Shown piece after piece: positions 25,558 through 35,518 of a DNA stretch of 63,542 nucleotides (its first letter is position 1; the number at the start of each line of letters is the position of its first letter). The translations under genes were made by a program, and so were the position numbers. Source of the stretch: CAZZKE01 sp964655005 (lineage in GTDB: Bacteria > Pseudomonadota > Alphaproteobacteria > Rhodospirillales > JABHCV01); NCBI GenBank assembly GCA_964655005.1, contig CAZZKE010000010.1, positions 1 through 63,542 of the forward strand, given 5' to 3'. Below the pieces are notes generated by a model. The model was not told the DNA's origin. It searched no databases and was given only the letters and a program-made list of their open reading frames with translations.

Positions 25558-26343
25558 TTGATTGGCATTCAGGAAGTATTCCTGCATTTCGGCGGGATCA
25601 AAGCGGTAGACGGGATCAGCCTGGAAATTGAAAAGGGCTCGATCACCGGCTTGATCGGCCCCAATGGCGCCGGCAAGACGACGCTGTTCAACATCATCGC
25701 CGGCTTATACGCCCCTTCGGCGGGGCGGATTACCCTGGATGGCGATGATATTGCCGGTCTCAAGCCGCACCAGTTGTTTCCCGAAGGCCTGTTGCGGACT
25801 TTTCAGATTGCCCATGAATTCTCCTCCCTGACGGTCCGCGAGAATCTGATGATGGTTCCGGGCGGACAGTCTGGTGAATCCCTGATGAACGCCCTTTTTC
25901 GCCGCGACAGGGTAAAGGCGGAAGAAGAGCAGATACGCGACAAGGCCGATGAAGTTATTGATTTTCTTAACCTGACGCACCTGGCGGACGCCCAGGCCGG
26001 CACCCTGTCGGGCGGCCAGAAAAAACTGCTGGAACTGGGCCGGACCATGATGGTCGATGCCAAGGTAGTGCTGCTTGATGAAGTGGGCGCCGGCGTAAAT
26101 CGCACTCTGCTGAACGAAATCGGCGATGCCATTATCCGCCTGAACACAGAACGCGGTTATACTTTTTGCATGATCGAACACGACATGGATTTTATTTCCC
26201 GCATGTGCGATCCGGTCATCGTCATGGCCGAGGGACGGTTACTGGCGCAAGGGACCGCCGAAGAGGTGAAATCCAATGAAGAGGTAATCGAGGCGTACCT
26301 GGGAACCGGGCTGAAGAACAAGCCCGGCGCGGCCATACCATGA
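25558..26343 (+). CDS. livG: branched-chain amino acid-type ABC transporter, ATPase LivG
   Basis: A 261-aa ABC ATPase with Walker A GPNGAGKTT, signature LSGGQKK, Walker B VVLLDEVGAGVN and the C-terminal HDMDFISRMCDPVIVMAEGRLLAQG segment of LivG. I choose TTG25558, which follows a run of seven G at six bases. An ATG at 25543 would place that G-run inside the gene. It is the first gene of a five-gene liv operon, with a 4-bp overlap to livF. Confidence 0.88.
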   Translation: MIGIQEVFLHFGGIKAVDGISLEIEKGSITGLIGPNGAGKTTLFNIIAGLYAPSAGRITLDGDDIAGLKPHQLFPEGLLRTFQIAHEFSSLTVRENLMMVPGGQSGESLMNALFRRDRVKAEEEQIRDKADEVIDFLNLTHLADAQAGTLSGGQKKLLELGRTMMVDAKVVLLDEVGAGVNRTLLNEIGDAIIRLNTERGYTFCMIEHDMDFISRMCDPVIVMAEGRLLAQGTAEEVKSNEEVIEAYLGTGLKNKPGAAIP

Positions 26344-27044
26344 GCTACCTGCTCGGCAAGGAAATGAGCGGCGGCTACGGCGGCGCCGATATCCTGAAAG
26401 GCTGCACCATTGGCGTCGATAAGGGCGAAATAGCGGTCATTGTCGGGCCTAACGGGGCCGGCAAGTCGACCGCCATGAAGGCCCTGTTCGGAATGCTTGA
26501 TCTGCACGATGATTGCGTCACCCTGGGCGACAAGAATATCTCCGGTCTGTCGCCGCAGGACCGGGTCAAGGAAGGCATGGCGTTCGTGCCGCAAACCAGC
26601 AATGTGTTTACTTCCATGACGGTCGAGGAAAACCTGGAAATGGGGGCTTTCATTCGCGAAGACGATTTCAGCGAAACCATGACGCATGTCTACGATCTGT
26701 TCCCGGTACTGAAGGAAAAACGCCTTCAACCGGCCGGCGAACTTTCGGGTGGGCAACGCCAGCAGGTCGCGGTTGGCCGCGCCCTGATGACCCGGCCGCA
26801 AGTGCTGATGCTGGACGAGCCGACCGCCGGGGTCTCGCCGATCGTTATGGATGAACTGTTTGACCGGATACTGGAAATCAAGAAAACCGGCGTCGCCATA
26901 CTTATGGTCGAACAGAACGCCCGTCAGGCCCTGAATATAGCGGATACCGGATACGTCCTGGTGACCGGCGAAAACAAGTACACCGATACCGGGGCGGCGC
27001 TCCTTGCCAACCCGGACGTCAGACGCGCTTTTCTGGGTGGGTAA
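26340..27044 (+). CDS. livF: branched-chain amino acid-type ABC transporter, ATPase LivF
   Basis: A 234-aa ABC ATPase with Walker A GPNGAGKST, signature LSGGQRQ and Walker B VLMLDEPTAGVSP, followed by MVEQNARQALNIADTGYVL, typical of LivF. It overlaps livG by 4 bp and livH by 1 bp. Confidence 0.9.
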   Translation: MSYLLGKEMSGGYGGADILKGCTIGVDKGEIAVIVGPNGAGKSTAMKALFGMLDLHDDCVTLGDKNISGLSPQDRVKEGMAFVPQTSNVFTSMTVEENLEMGAFIREDDFSETMTHVYDLFPVLKEKRLQPAGELSGGQRQQVAVGRALMTRPQVLMLDEPTAGVSPIVMDELFDRILEIKKTGVAILMVEQNARQALNIADTGYVLVTGENKYTDTGAALLANPDVRRAFLGG

Positions 27045-28066
27045 TGGATATGGCGACGGATATTCTCAATGCACTGGTGCTGATTACCAATTTCGTCATT
27101 ATTCCCAGCCTGGCCTATGGCGCACAACTGGCCCTGGGTGCGCTGGGCATTACCATGGTATACGCCGTTCTGCGTTTCGCCAACTTCGCACATGGCGACT
27201 TTATGGCATTTTCGGCCATGTCTACGGTGCTGATTACCTGGTGGCTGCAATCGGCCGGGATCGGCCTGGGGCCGCTGCCGACGGCCCTGCTGGCGTTGCC
27301 GCCGGCGATCCTGATCTCGATTGCCGCAGCGTTGATTATAGATCGGTCGGTATACCGGTTCTATCGCCGGAAACGCAGTGCGCCGGCAATTTTCGTGATC
27401 GCTTCGATTGGTGTGATGTACGTTTTGAACGGTGTCGTGCGCTTTATTATTGGCCCCAACGACCAGCGCTTCGCCGATGGCGAGCGGTTCATTATCAAGG
27501 CCCGCGCCTTCAAGCAAATGACCGGCCTGAACGAAGGGCTGGCGATCAAGGTCTCGCAGGGCCTGACCCTTGGTATCGCAATTATACTGGTCATTGCGCT
27601 GTTCTGGTTTCTTAACCGGACCCGCACCGGCAAGGCCATGCGGGCCTATTCCGACAACGAAGATCTGGCCCTGCTTTCGGGCATTGATCCGGAACGGGTG
27701 GTGATGGTGACGTGGATCATTACCGCCGCGCTGACAACCATCGCCGGCACTCTTTACGGGCTCGATAAAAGCTTCAAGCCGTTTACCTATTTTCAACTGC
27801 TGTTGCCGTTTTTCGCCGCCGCCATTGTTGGCGGCATCGGCCAGCCGGTGGGGGCCATTGTCGGCGGTTTCGTCGTCGCGTTCTCGGAGATATCGATTAC
27901 CTATGCCTACCGGAAATTTCTTATCTATCTGGTGCCGGAAAGCTGGGCTCCCGATGGGTTGGTTCAGTTGCTCTCGACGGATTATAAATACGCCGTTTCC
28001 TTCATCATTCTGGTGATTGTCCTGCTGTTGCGACCAACCGGCATAATCAGGGGGAAAGTGATATGA
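27044..28066 (+). CDS. livH: branched-chain amino acid-type ABC transporter, permease LivH
   Basis: A 340-aa permease with about eight to nine membrane helices and the LivH pattern LGALGITMVYAVLRFANFAHGDFM near the N-terminus. It couples to LivF/LivG through a cytoplasmic loop containing RAYSDNEDLALLSGIDPERV. It overlaps livM by 4 bp. Confidence 0.9.
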   Translation: MDMATDILNALVLITNFVIIPSLAYGAQLALGALGITMVYAVLRFANFAHGDFMAFSAMSTVLITWWLQSAGIGLGPLPTALLALPPAILISIAAALIIDRSVYRFYRRKRSAPAIFVIASIGVMYVLNGVVRFIIGPNDQRFADGERFIIKARAFKQMTGLNEGLAIKVSQGLTLGIAIILVIALFWFLNRTRTGKAMRAYSDNEDLALLSGIDPERVVMVTWIITAALTTIAGTLYGLDKSFKPFTYFQLLLPFFAAAIVGGIGQPVGAIVGGFVVAFSEISITYAYRKFLIYLVPESWAPDGLVQLLSTDYKYAVSFIILVIVLLLRPTGIIRGKVI

Positions 28067-29442
28067 GTGGTTCGCCGCGCGCCGTGCTGTCATTTTCCGT
28101 AATGGCCGTGTTGTTTCTTATCGCCGGCTTCGCCCAGTCATGGTCGCTGGCGCTGGCAATCTTCAATCTTTGCCTGATTTCGTCGGTAATGGCGCTTGGC
28201 GTAAATATCCAATGGGGCTACGCCGGGCTTTTTAATGTCGGGACCATGGGGTTTGCCGCCCTTGGCGGCGTCGCGGCGGTGCTGGTTTCAAAAGCCCCCA
28301 TACCCGAAGCCTGGGCCGCCGGCGGCAGCGATCTGGCGATGGCCGGGCTGATGACCGTGGCGACTATCGCCGCCGTGGTTTTCGTTCGCTGGCGCACCGC
28401 CAAGGGGCCGATACGCGGTGTCATGCTGGCCGCGATCATAATCCTGGGATTTATCCTGATCCGGCGTTTTTTCGATCCGGCGGTCGCCGCCATCGAGGCG
28501 GTCAATCCGGCCAACGAGGGTTATCTGGGCGGCCTGGGCCTGCCTATTCTGTTTTCCTGGGCGGTCGGCGGCGTCTTCGCCGCCGGGGCCGCGTGGATCG
28601 TCGGCAAGGTCGCCCTGGGCCTGCGTTCCGATTATCTGGCCATCGCCACGCTGGGAATTTCGGAAATCATTATCGCCATAATCAAAAATGAAGACTGGCT
28701 GACCCGCGGCGTCAAGAACGTTTCCGGATTGCCCCGCCCCGTTCCCTATGAAATAGACCTGCAACAGGCGGAGTGGTTCATCGGTGGCGTCAAATGGCTT
28801 AACGAAAGCACCCTGGCCGCCGTTTCCGGCGCCGAACGCGCCGGCCTGCTGAATTCTCTTGTAATCAGTAGTTCCGGTATTTTCGTGAAGCTCTGCTATT
28901 CGGCTTTGTTTTTAGTCGTTCTGGTTATCATTTTCACGCTTAGCAAGCGGGCGCTGGATTCGCCGTGGGGCCGCATGATGCGGGCCATTCGTGACAACGA
29001 GGTATCGGCCAACGCCATGGGCAAAAATATTACCGGTCGTCATCTACAGGTATTCATTGTCGGCTCGGCGGTGGTCGGCATCGCCGGCGCCATGCTGACA
29101 ACGCTGGACGGGCAGTTGACGCCGGGTTCGTACAACCCGCTGCGCTTCACCTTTCTGATCTGGGTAATGGTCATCATCGGCGGTTCCGGCAACAACCTGG
29201 GCGCGGTGCTCGGTGGCTTTGTTATCTGGTTCTTCTGGATCGAAGCGGAAACCATCGGGGTGTGGTTTATTGATTTTGCGACAAGCTGGATGGATGGCGC
29301 TAATCCGGTCCGTCTGCACCTGATGAACACCGCCCAACATATGCGATTATTGATAATGGGGTTGGTGTTATTGCTGGTTATGCGGTTTAATCCGGGAGGA
29401 CTTTTGCCCGAGACGACGAAACGCGTCGGCGGACAAAAATAA
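28063..29442 (+). CDS. livM: branched-chain amino acid-type ABC transporter, permease LivM
   Basis: A 459-aa permease with the LivM core: NIQWGYAGLFNVGTMGFAALGG, RSDYLAIATLGISEII, and MMRAIRDNEVSANAMGKN as the ATPase coupling loop. It is longer than most LivM proteins because of a hydrophobic segment at about residues 85-165 that contains two or three extra membrane stretches. The start overlaps livH (ATGA). Confidence 0.9.
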   Translation: MSGSPRAVLSFSVMAVLFLIAGFAQSWSLALAIFNLCLISSVMALGVNIQWGYAGLFNVGTMGFAALGGVAAVLVSKAPIPEAWAAGGSDLAMAGLMTVATIAAVVFVRWRTAKGPIRGVMLAAIIILGFILIRRFFDPAVAAIEAVNPANEGYLGGLGLPILFSWAVGGVFAAGAAWIVGKVALGLRSDYLAIATLGISEIIIAIIKNEDWLTRGVKNVSGLPRPVPYEIDLQQAEWFIGGVKWLNESTLAAVSGAERAGLLNSLVISSSGIFVKLCYSALFLVVLVIIFTLSKRALDSPWGRMMRAIRDNEVSANAMGKNITGRHLQVFIVGSAVVGIAGAMLTTLDGQLTPGSYNPLRFTFLIWVMVIIGGSGNNLGAVLGGFVIWFFWIEAETIGVWFIDFATSWMDGANPVRLHLMNTAQHMRLLIMGLVLLLVMRFNPGGLLPETTKRVGGQK

Positions 29443-29482
29443 CAACTTAATCAGCGATTAGAGTTTAACAACGGAGGATATA

Positions 29483-30667
29483 ATGAAAAAACTACTCTTG
29501 GCGTCAACCATTCTGGCCGCTACGGCCGGGCAGGCGATGGCCGCCGACATTAATGTCGGCATTCTTCTTGGCTTTACCGGCCCCATTGAATCGATGACCC
29601 CGGACATGGCGACCTCGGCGGAGCTGGCCTTCAAGGAGGCATCCGATTCCGGCCAATTGCTGGGTGGCAGTAAAATCATACCGATCAGGGCCGATTCCAC
29701 CTGCGTCGATTCGGCGGCGGCGACTGCGGCGGCCGAAAAACTGGTGACTTCCGACAATGTCGCGGCGATCATGGGGGCGGACTGCTCCGGTGTGACCGGC
29801 GCCGTGGCCAATAATGTGGCGGTGCCAAACGGCGTCGTTATGGTCTCTCCCTCGGCGACCTCGCCCGGGTTAACGGCGTTGAAGGACAAAGGCTACTTCT
29901 TCCGTACCGCCCCTTCCGACGCCCGTCAGGGTGAAGTCCTGGCCGATATCCTGAAAAGCCGCAACATCATGGAAACGGCCATCAGCTATACCAATAATGA
30001 TTATGGCAAAGGTCTCGCCGAATCATTCACCGCCGCTTTCAAGGCTCTGGGTGGCAAGGTTTCCATGACCACCGCCCACGAAGACGGCAAAGCCGATTAC
30101 TCGGCGGAAGTCGGCGCCCTGGCGGCGTCCGGTTCCAAATATCTGGCGGTGTTCGGATATGCCGATCAGGGCGGCAAGGGGATCATTCAGGCGTCCCTCG
30201 ATTCCGGCGCCTTTGAGCATTTCATCCTTGGCGACGGCATGATCAGCGACACCCTGACGAAAGGTATCGGTAAAGACCTGAATGGCGCAATCGGCACCCT
30301 GCCCGGTGGCGCCGGCAAGGCAGCCGATATATTCAAGGCCATGTCCGGCAAGGCCGGCATCAAGGTGGGCGGTCCATTCACCGGCCAGTCATATGACGCG
30401 GCGGCGCTGATTTCGCTAGCCATGCAGGCTGCCGGCTCTGCCGACCGCGCCGCCATCAAGTCGAAAATGATGATGGTCGCCAACGCTCCCGGCGTAAAAA
30501 TCATGCCGGGCGAAATCGCCAAGGCCCTGAAAATCCTGAAGGATGGCGGCGATGTCGATTATGTGGGTGCTACCAACGTCGAATTCAACAAGATCGGCGA
30601 GGTGCTTGGCAGCTACAAGGAACTTGAAGTTGTGAACGGTGAGTACAAAACCATCAAGATTCGCTAA
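29483..30667 (+). CDS. livK: branched-chain amino acid-type ABC transporter, periplasmic binding protein
   Basis: A 394-aa protein with a signal peptide (MKKLLLASTILAATAGQAMA, then ADI) and a type I periplasmic binding fold (VGILLGFTGPIESMTPDM; ISYTNNDYGKGLAESF). Two Cys (CVDS and DCSG) may form a disulphide. An ACGGAGG ribosome binding site precedes the ATG. The substrate could be branched-chain amino acids, amides or another small solute. The sequence does not decide. Confidence 0.9.
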   Translation: MKKLLLASTILAATAGQAMAADINVGILLGFTGPIESMTPDMATSAELAFKEASDSGQLLGGSKIIPIRADSTCVDSAAATAAAEKLVTSDNVAAIMGADCSGVTGAVANNVAVPNGVVMVSPSATSPGLTALKDKGYFFRTAPSDARQGEVLADILKSRNIMETAISYTNNDYGKGLAESFTAAFKALGGKVSMTTAHEDGKADYSAEVGALAASGSKYLAVFGYADQGGKGIIQASLDSGAFEHFILGDGMISDTLTKGIGKDLNGAIGTLPGGAGKAADIFKAMSGKAGIKVGGPFTGQSYDAAALISLAMQAAGSADRAAIKSKMMMVANAPGVKIMPGEIAKALKILKDGGDVDYVGATNVEFNKIGEVLGSYKELEVVNGEYKTIKIR

Positions 30668-30724
30668 GAATTGGCGCAAACCGCCCTTGTTCAGGGACGG
30701 TTTGCACCAACGTCAATAAGGCGG

Positions 30725-30764
30725 ACAGCCGGGCGACGTTATCGCGTCGTCCGGCTGTTTTTTT
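30725..30764. terminator. rho-independent terminator of the liv operon, overlapping the end of ccoS
   Basis: A 14-bp stem with one G-T pair (ACAGCCGGGCGACG, 30725-30738, with CGTCGTCCGGCTGT, 30745-30758) followed by seven T on the plus strand. The ccoS stop (30739) lies inside the structure, so the hairpin also forms in the convergent transcript. A further GC-rich hairpin (GCAAACCG/CGGTTTGC, about 30676-30705) follows livK directly. Confidence 0.85.
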
Positions 30765-30939
30765 GTTTTGCCGGCGGCGGCGGCGGTGGTGGCGGCTGTT
30801 CATCATCATCGAAAAGAATACGGTAGGCGGCTCCTTCCATATCGTCGTACTGGCCCGATTTCAAAGCCCACAGGAAGGCCGCCAGGGCTATTCCGCCGAG
30901 CAGCAGGGCGATCGGAATCAGGTACACCAGTATATCCAT
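30739..30939 (-). CDS. ccoS: cbb3-type cytochrome oxidase assembly protein CcoS
   Basis: A 66-aa protein with one membrane helix (ILVYLIPIALLLGGIALAAFLWAL), followed by KSGQYDDMEGAAYRILFDDDE, the CcoS signature, and a tail with eight consecutive prolines. CcoS is needed for heme and copper insertion into cbb3 oxidase. It lies 5 bp after ccoI, last in the ccoGHIS operon. Confidence 0.92.
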   Translation of the reverse strand: MDILVYLIPIALLLGGIALAAFLWALKSGQYDDMEGAAYRILFDDDEQPPPPPPPPAKQKNSRTTR

Positions 30940-30944
30940 TGCGA

Positions 30945-33445
30945 TTATTTATACCTGTTTAGTCTGAGCGCGTTTAAAATTACTACCAGCGACGATGACG
31001 ACATCGCCACCGCCGCTACCAGCGGGCTGACATATCCGGCCATCGCCAGCGGGATGGTCACGACATTATAGACCAGCGACAGGCCGATATTCTGTTTAAC
31101 CAGCAATTCGGCCCGGCGGGCCAGCCGCAGGGTTTCGGCTACCGGCGCCAGCCGTTCGCCCTGGAAAATCACATCGGCGGCATTCTGGCTCAAATCGGCG
31201 GCGCTCGACGGCGACATCGAAACCCAGGCCGCCGCCAGCGCCGGGGCGTCGTTAAGGCCATCGCCGACCATCAGCGGGTGCTGTCCCTGCGCCTGTAACT
31301 CTTCCAGGCGCCGGACTTTTTCCGCCGGTGACACGGCGGCCCGCCAGACCGTTAAATCGACCGACCGGGCGGTTCGGGCGACCACAGCGGCGGTGTCCCC
31401 GGATAATAATTCTGGCCGGTAGCCATCCGCCGCAAGTCGGGCGATTGTGGCGGCGGCGTCTTCGCGCAAGGTATCCGTAAATATAAACTGGCGGGCCGGA
31501 TGCCCAGGCCGCGACAGCCATATCTCGGGATTTTCCGTTGGCGGGGCATCTTCGGCGCCGCACCACTGCCGACGGCCAAGCCGAATTTCTCCCTGCGCCG
31601 TCGCCAAACTCAGCCCAAAGCCCGGAACTTCCCGTACCCCGGATTTAGCCGAAGGTTTGGCGGTGGCCCGCACCAGGGCCCTGGCCAGGGGATGTTTGCT
31701 GGCCATGGCCAACGACCCGGCCAGCCGCAAATCATCATCATCATCGTCGATATTGTTCCGGATCAGTTCCGGGCGACCGGTGGTCAGGGTCCCGGTTTTG
31801 TCGAACACTATTTTGTCGGCCCCGGCCAGACGTTCCAGCGCGCTTCCCGATTTCAGCAACACGCCGCGTTGAAACAGGCGACCGCTGGCGACGACCTGCA
31901 CCGTCGGCACGGCCAGGGCCATGGCGCACGGGCAGGTGATGATTAACACCGCCACGGCATACAGCAAGGCTTGCTGCCAGTCGATACCGCCGAACACCAG
32001 CCAGCCGGCAAAGGTCAGCAACGCCATGATATGGACAACCGGCGCATACAAACGCGCAATACGGTCGGCCAGCATGACGTGGCGGGAACGGGATTGTTCG
32101 CTGTCTTCCATCAGGCGAACCATGCCGGCAAGCAGGGTGTCTTCACCGCAGGCGCTGACCCTGATTTTCAGCGGTCCGGAAATATTCAACGTTCCGGCCT
32201 GTACGGAATCACCGGCATGGATCGCCTGGGGGATGGTTTCGCCGCAGATCAGCGAGCGATCGACCTCGCTGTCGCCTTCGATTACATCGCCATCNNNNNN
32301 NNNNNNNNNNNNNNNNNNNNNNNNNNNNNNNNNNNNNNNNNNNNNNNNNNNNNNNNNNNNNNNNNNNNNNNNNNNNNNNNNNNNNNNNNNNNNNCGCCGC
32401 AGATCAGCGAGCGATCGACCTCGCTGTCGCCTTCGATTACATCGCCATCGACGGCGATGCGTTCGCCGGCGGCCACAAATACCGTCATCCCCGTTTCGAT
32501 ACGATCCTGGTTTAAGAGTATCCGGCTGCCGTCGGGTTCGATAACGGTCACCGCCGAGGCCGAAAGCGCCAGCAGATGTTCGCCGACGGATCTGGCCCGC
32601 CCGCGCGCCCGAAGATCCAGGTATCGTCCGATCAGCAGGAAAAACAGCAGCGCCAGCACCGAATCGAAATAGACCCGTTCCGAGCCCCGCATCGTTTCCA
32701 GCAGGCTCATCCCGGCGGTCAGGATCAGGGCCAGTGATATCGGCACATCCATATTCATGTGGCCATTACGGAGCGCCGCCAGGGCCGGGCGGAAAAAATG
32801 CTGGCCGGCATAGGCCGTTGCCGGCAGGGCGATTACCGCCGACAGCCAGTGCATCAGGCTGCGGGTCGAAGGCCCCATGTCCTCGCCGACCCCGGACCAC
32901 ACCGATACCGACAGCAGCATGACATTGCCGGCGGCGAAACCGGCGACGGCGACCGCCCTGAGCAGGATTTTTTGCCGCCGCGCGGTTTCCTGTTCCAGCA
33001 ATACCGGATCGTAAGGCGCCAGGCGATACCCGAGCGCGGTGATCGAGGCGACCAGATCGCCGGCCGTGGCCTCGCCGGTTCGCCACTTAAGAACCAGTCG
33101 GCGGGTGGTCATGTTCAGTCGCGCCGAATGTACGCCGGGCATACGCGCCAGCACGTTTTCGATTAGCCACACGCAGGCGGCGCAATGCAGGCCGCCAACC
33201 ATCAGGTGCAGCACCGACAAGCCGTCGCCGCCGTCGCGAACATAGGCGGCATAGTTTCGCGGGCGTTCGTCTTCACTGGGACGGAGCGGCGCGGCTTCCG
33301 GGTCGAGCTTCCGCTGAAGGTAATATTTTTCGAGACCCAGGCCGCTGACTATCTCGTGGGCGGCCTGACACCCGCGGCAACAAAACCCGGCATCACCGGT
33401 GCTATCAGCCGGGATGTCGAGGCCGCAGTGCAGGCAGTCATTCAT
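30945..33445 (-). CDS. ccoI: copper-transporting P-type ATPase CcoI/FixI, interrupted by a scaffold gap
   Basis: An N-terminal Cys-rich metal site (CLHCGLDIP, CCRGCQ) and HMA motif (GLHCAACVW) precede six to eight membrane helices with CPC in the transport site (ITCPCAMALAVP), the phosphorylation motif DKTGTLT and GDGLNDAPAL. One hundred N lie between two identical 55-bp copies (32240-32294 and 32395-32449). Removing the N and one copy leaves 2346 bp, exactly 782 codons, in one continuous frame joining RSLICG to ETIPQAIHAGDS. The gene is therefore almost certainly intact (781 aa). It exports copper for cbb3 oxidase biogenesis. Confidence 0.92.
32240..32449. other. assembly gap with a duplicated 55-bp flank
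   Basis: The gap of 100 N (32295-32394) is bordered by the same 55 bases on both sides. This is the pattern of two contigs overlapping by one k-mer but joined with a fixed-length gap. Frame conservation in ccoI supports collapsing it. Confidence 0.95.
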
Positions 33446-33449
33446 AATT

Positions 33450-33947
33450 TCACGGCGTTATGATCCGTTCGACACGTTGGAAAATATCGTCGCCGCGCCG
33501 GGCCACCACGCGCATGTCCCAGACGCCGGGCAGGGGCAGGGTAAAGGGTATTTGGTAGGCGCCGTCGCCACCGGGTGTGGCCGCGAATTCCCGGTCAAAG
33601 CCTTCACGGGTCGGGCGGATGGCGAACAGCTTGATCTTCAGGGCGACTAAAGGATCGCCGTCACGGTTAAAAAATTTAACGCCGACAACGCCAGAATCAG
33701 GGCCACTGAATGTAGTTTCGAACTGCATCCGCCAGCCCAGCTCCCGCTGCCGGCGGGCGCCTTCGAGATTGCGGTTATAGGCCAGTCCCTTTACGAAAGA
33801 CTGTTTTGTTTCGAGTCCCGTCCAGGTGCTTAGCGCAAAGTAGACCAACGCCGAATTGGCGGCCAGCATAATGGAAAAACCGCCGATGATTACCCAAAGC
33901 GCCGTTCGGGAGGCTCTCGCTGAACTATCGCTCAATTTACTATTCAT
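33450..33947 (-). CDS. ccoH: cbb3 oxidase accessory protein FixH/CcoH
   Basis: A 165-aa protein with a single N-terminal membrane helix (ALWVIIGGFSIMLAANSALVYFAL) and a periplasmic beta domain (LGWRMQFETTFSG; GDGAYQIPFTLPLPGVWDMRVVARRGDD) matching FixH. It overlaps ccoG by 4 bp. It is required for cbb3 assembly in other bacteria. Confidence 0.9.
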   Translation of the reverse strand: MNSKLSDSSARASRTALWVIIGGFSIMLAANSALVYFALSTWTGLETKQSFVKGLAYNRNLEGARRQRELGWRMQFETTFSGPDSGVVGVKFFNRDGDPLVALKIKLFAIRPTREGFDREFAATPGGDGAYQIPFTLPLPGVWDMRVVARRGDDIFQRVERIITP

Positions 33948-35410
33948 TGGATTTTCGGCCCATAGAAGAAGGTTTCCTCCCAGGCGTCGTCGCCGGTCGT
34001 CAAATCGGTAAGGACAAATTTCATCTCGGTCTTTTCGGCGGACAGATCGCCAACGGGAGCCCGCACGAAGACGCGGAAAGTTCCAACGGCATCGGCCTTA
34101 ACCGGCAATTCGACGGCTATGGCGCCATTCTTTTCGATGCCGATAACCCTGATATCGGCATTCTTTATGCCGACCAGACGAAGCCTGAAAGTCCTGTTCT
34201 GTCGTTTCATATTCAGGACTTTAAGGGTATAGCCGTTGCGGATGTCGCCATCGGAAAGCCGCACAAACAGGGGGCTGCGGTCTCGCTGCAAATTAATTTC
34301 GAGGTTGGCCCGGGTATACAGGCCCAATACCATGGCGGCCAAAATAGCGGTCAGGAACACCGCGTAGGCGACGGTGCGGGTTCGCACCAAATTAAATTTG
34401 GTCGGCTTGCCTTCGGCCCGGTCATTCATGTTGGCGATGGAATCATAGCGGATCAGGTTGTCGGGACGGCCAAGCTTGGTCATTACCGAATTGCAGGCAT
34501 CGATGCACAGGGCGCAGCCGATGCACTGCATTTGCTGGCCATCGCGGATATCTATACCGGTTGGGCAGACGCTGACGCACAGGTCGCAATCGACACAATC
34601 GCCCAGTTCCAGCAGATTTTTCCGGCGGGCCTTGCCGCGCGGCTCGCCGCGCCAGTCCTCGTAGGTTACCAGCAAGGTGTGTTCATCGAACATGGCGCCC
34701 TGAAAGCGTGGCCACGGGCACATGTAAAGACACACTTGCTCTCGCGCAAGGCCGCCAAGAAGGTAAGTGGTGGCCGTAAAGATAGCGGTGAACGTATAGA
34801 CCGTCATCGACGATTGGCCGGTAAAAAATTCGACGACCAGGGTTGGCGCATTGACGAAGTACATGATCCAGGCGCCGCCGGTGAGCAGCGAAATCAGCAG
34901 CCACACCGCATGCTTGAGTGTCCGTCGCCATAGTTTATCGAAAGTATAGGGTTGCCCGTCCAGCTTGATCTGCTTGTTGCGGTCGCCCTCGATAAAGCGT
35001 TCGACCAGCATGAACAGGTCCGTCCATACGGTCTGCGGGCAGGTGAAGCCGCACCACACACGCCCGAATAACGCGGTCACGAAGAACAGTCCGATAGCGC
35101 CCAGGATCAAAAGGCCGGTTAAATAATAAATTTCCTGGGGCCATATTTCGACATCGAACAAAAACAGCCTGCGGTTCGCCATATCGGCCAGCAAGGCCTG
35201 GTCAGGCATGCCCGGGCCGCGATCCCAGCGCAGCCACGGCAATCCGTAATACAGCCCAAGCAGAACGGCCATAGTCAGCCATTTGAACTTTCGGAAGGCG
35301 CCGTCAATCCGTTTCGGGTGAATCTTGGTACGGGAGGCGTAAAGCGGCTGTTCCGGGGGCGGCGTATCGATATCCACAATCTTTATGGGGCGTTTTTTTT
35401 TATCAACCAT
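33944..35410 (-). CDS. ccoG: cbb3 oxidase accessory protein CcoG/FixG (polyferredoxin)
   Basis: A 488-aa membrane protein with about five helices, the GFTCPQTVWTD and YMCPWPRFQ motifs, and two 4Fe-4S clusters (CVDCDLCVSVCP and CIGCALCIDAC). A C-terminal Ig-like periplasmic domain follows. CcoG reduces Cu(II) for cbb3 maturation in studied organisms. It is the first gene of ccoGHIS, 108 bp downstream of ccoP, and may be cotranscribed with ccoNOQP. Confidence 0.94.
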   Translation of the reverse strand: MVDKKKRPIKIVDIDTPPPEQPLYASRTKIHPKRIDGAFRKFKWLTMAVLLGLYYGLPWLRWDRGPGMPDQALLADMANRRLFLFDVEIWPQEIYYLTGLLILGAIGLFFVTALFGRVWCGFTCPQTVWTDLFMLVERFIEGDRNKQIKLDGQPYTFDKLWRRTLKHAVWLLISLLTGGAWIMYFVNAPTLVVEFFTGQSSMTVYTFTAIFTATTYLLGGLAREQVCLYMCPWPRFQGAMFDEHTLLVTYEDWRGEPRGKARRKNLLELGDCVDCDLCVSVCPTGIDIRDGQQMQCIGCALCIDACNSVMTKLGRPDNLIRYDSIANMNDRAEGKPTKFNLVRTRTVAYAVFLTAILAAMVLGLYTRANLEINLQRDRSPLFVRLSDGDIRNGYTLKVLNMKRQNRTFRLRLVGIKNADIRVIGIEKNGAIAVELPVKADAVGTFRVFVRAPVGDLSAEKTEMKFVLTDLTTGDDAWEETFFYGPKIQ

Positions 35411-35518
35411 GGTGGTGCCGGTTATTGTCCTTCAGGATTGAATAAGACAAAGAAGATCACGCATCGAATCGCGACCTCCCCTGTGATAGACAAGATTTCG
35501 TCCGCGACGAATAGAGCC

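Noticed and set aside
30760..30800. Repeat-like CGG/CCG stretch
   Set aside because: It encodes the polyproline tail of CcoS on the minus strand and is not a separate repeat element.
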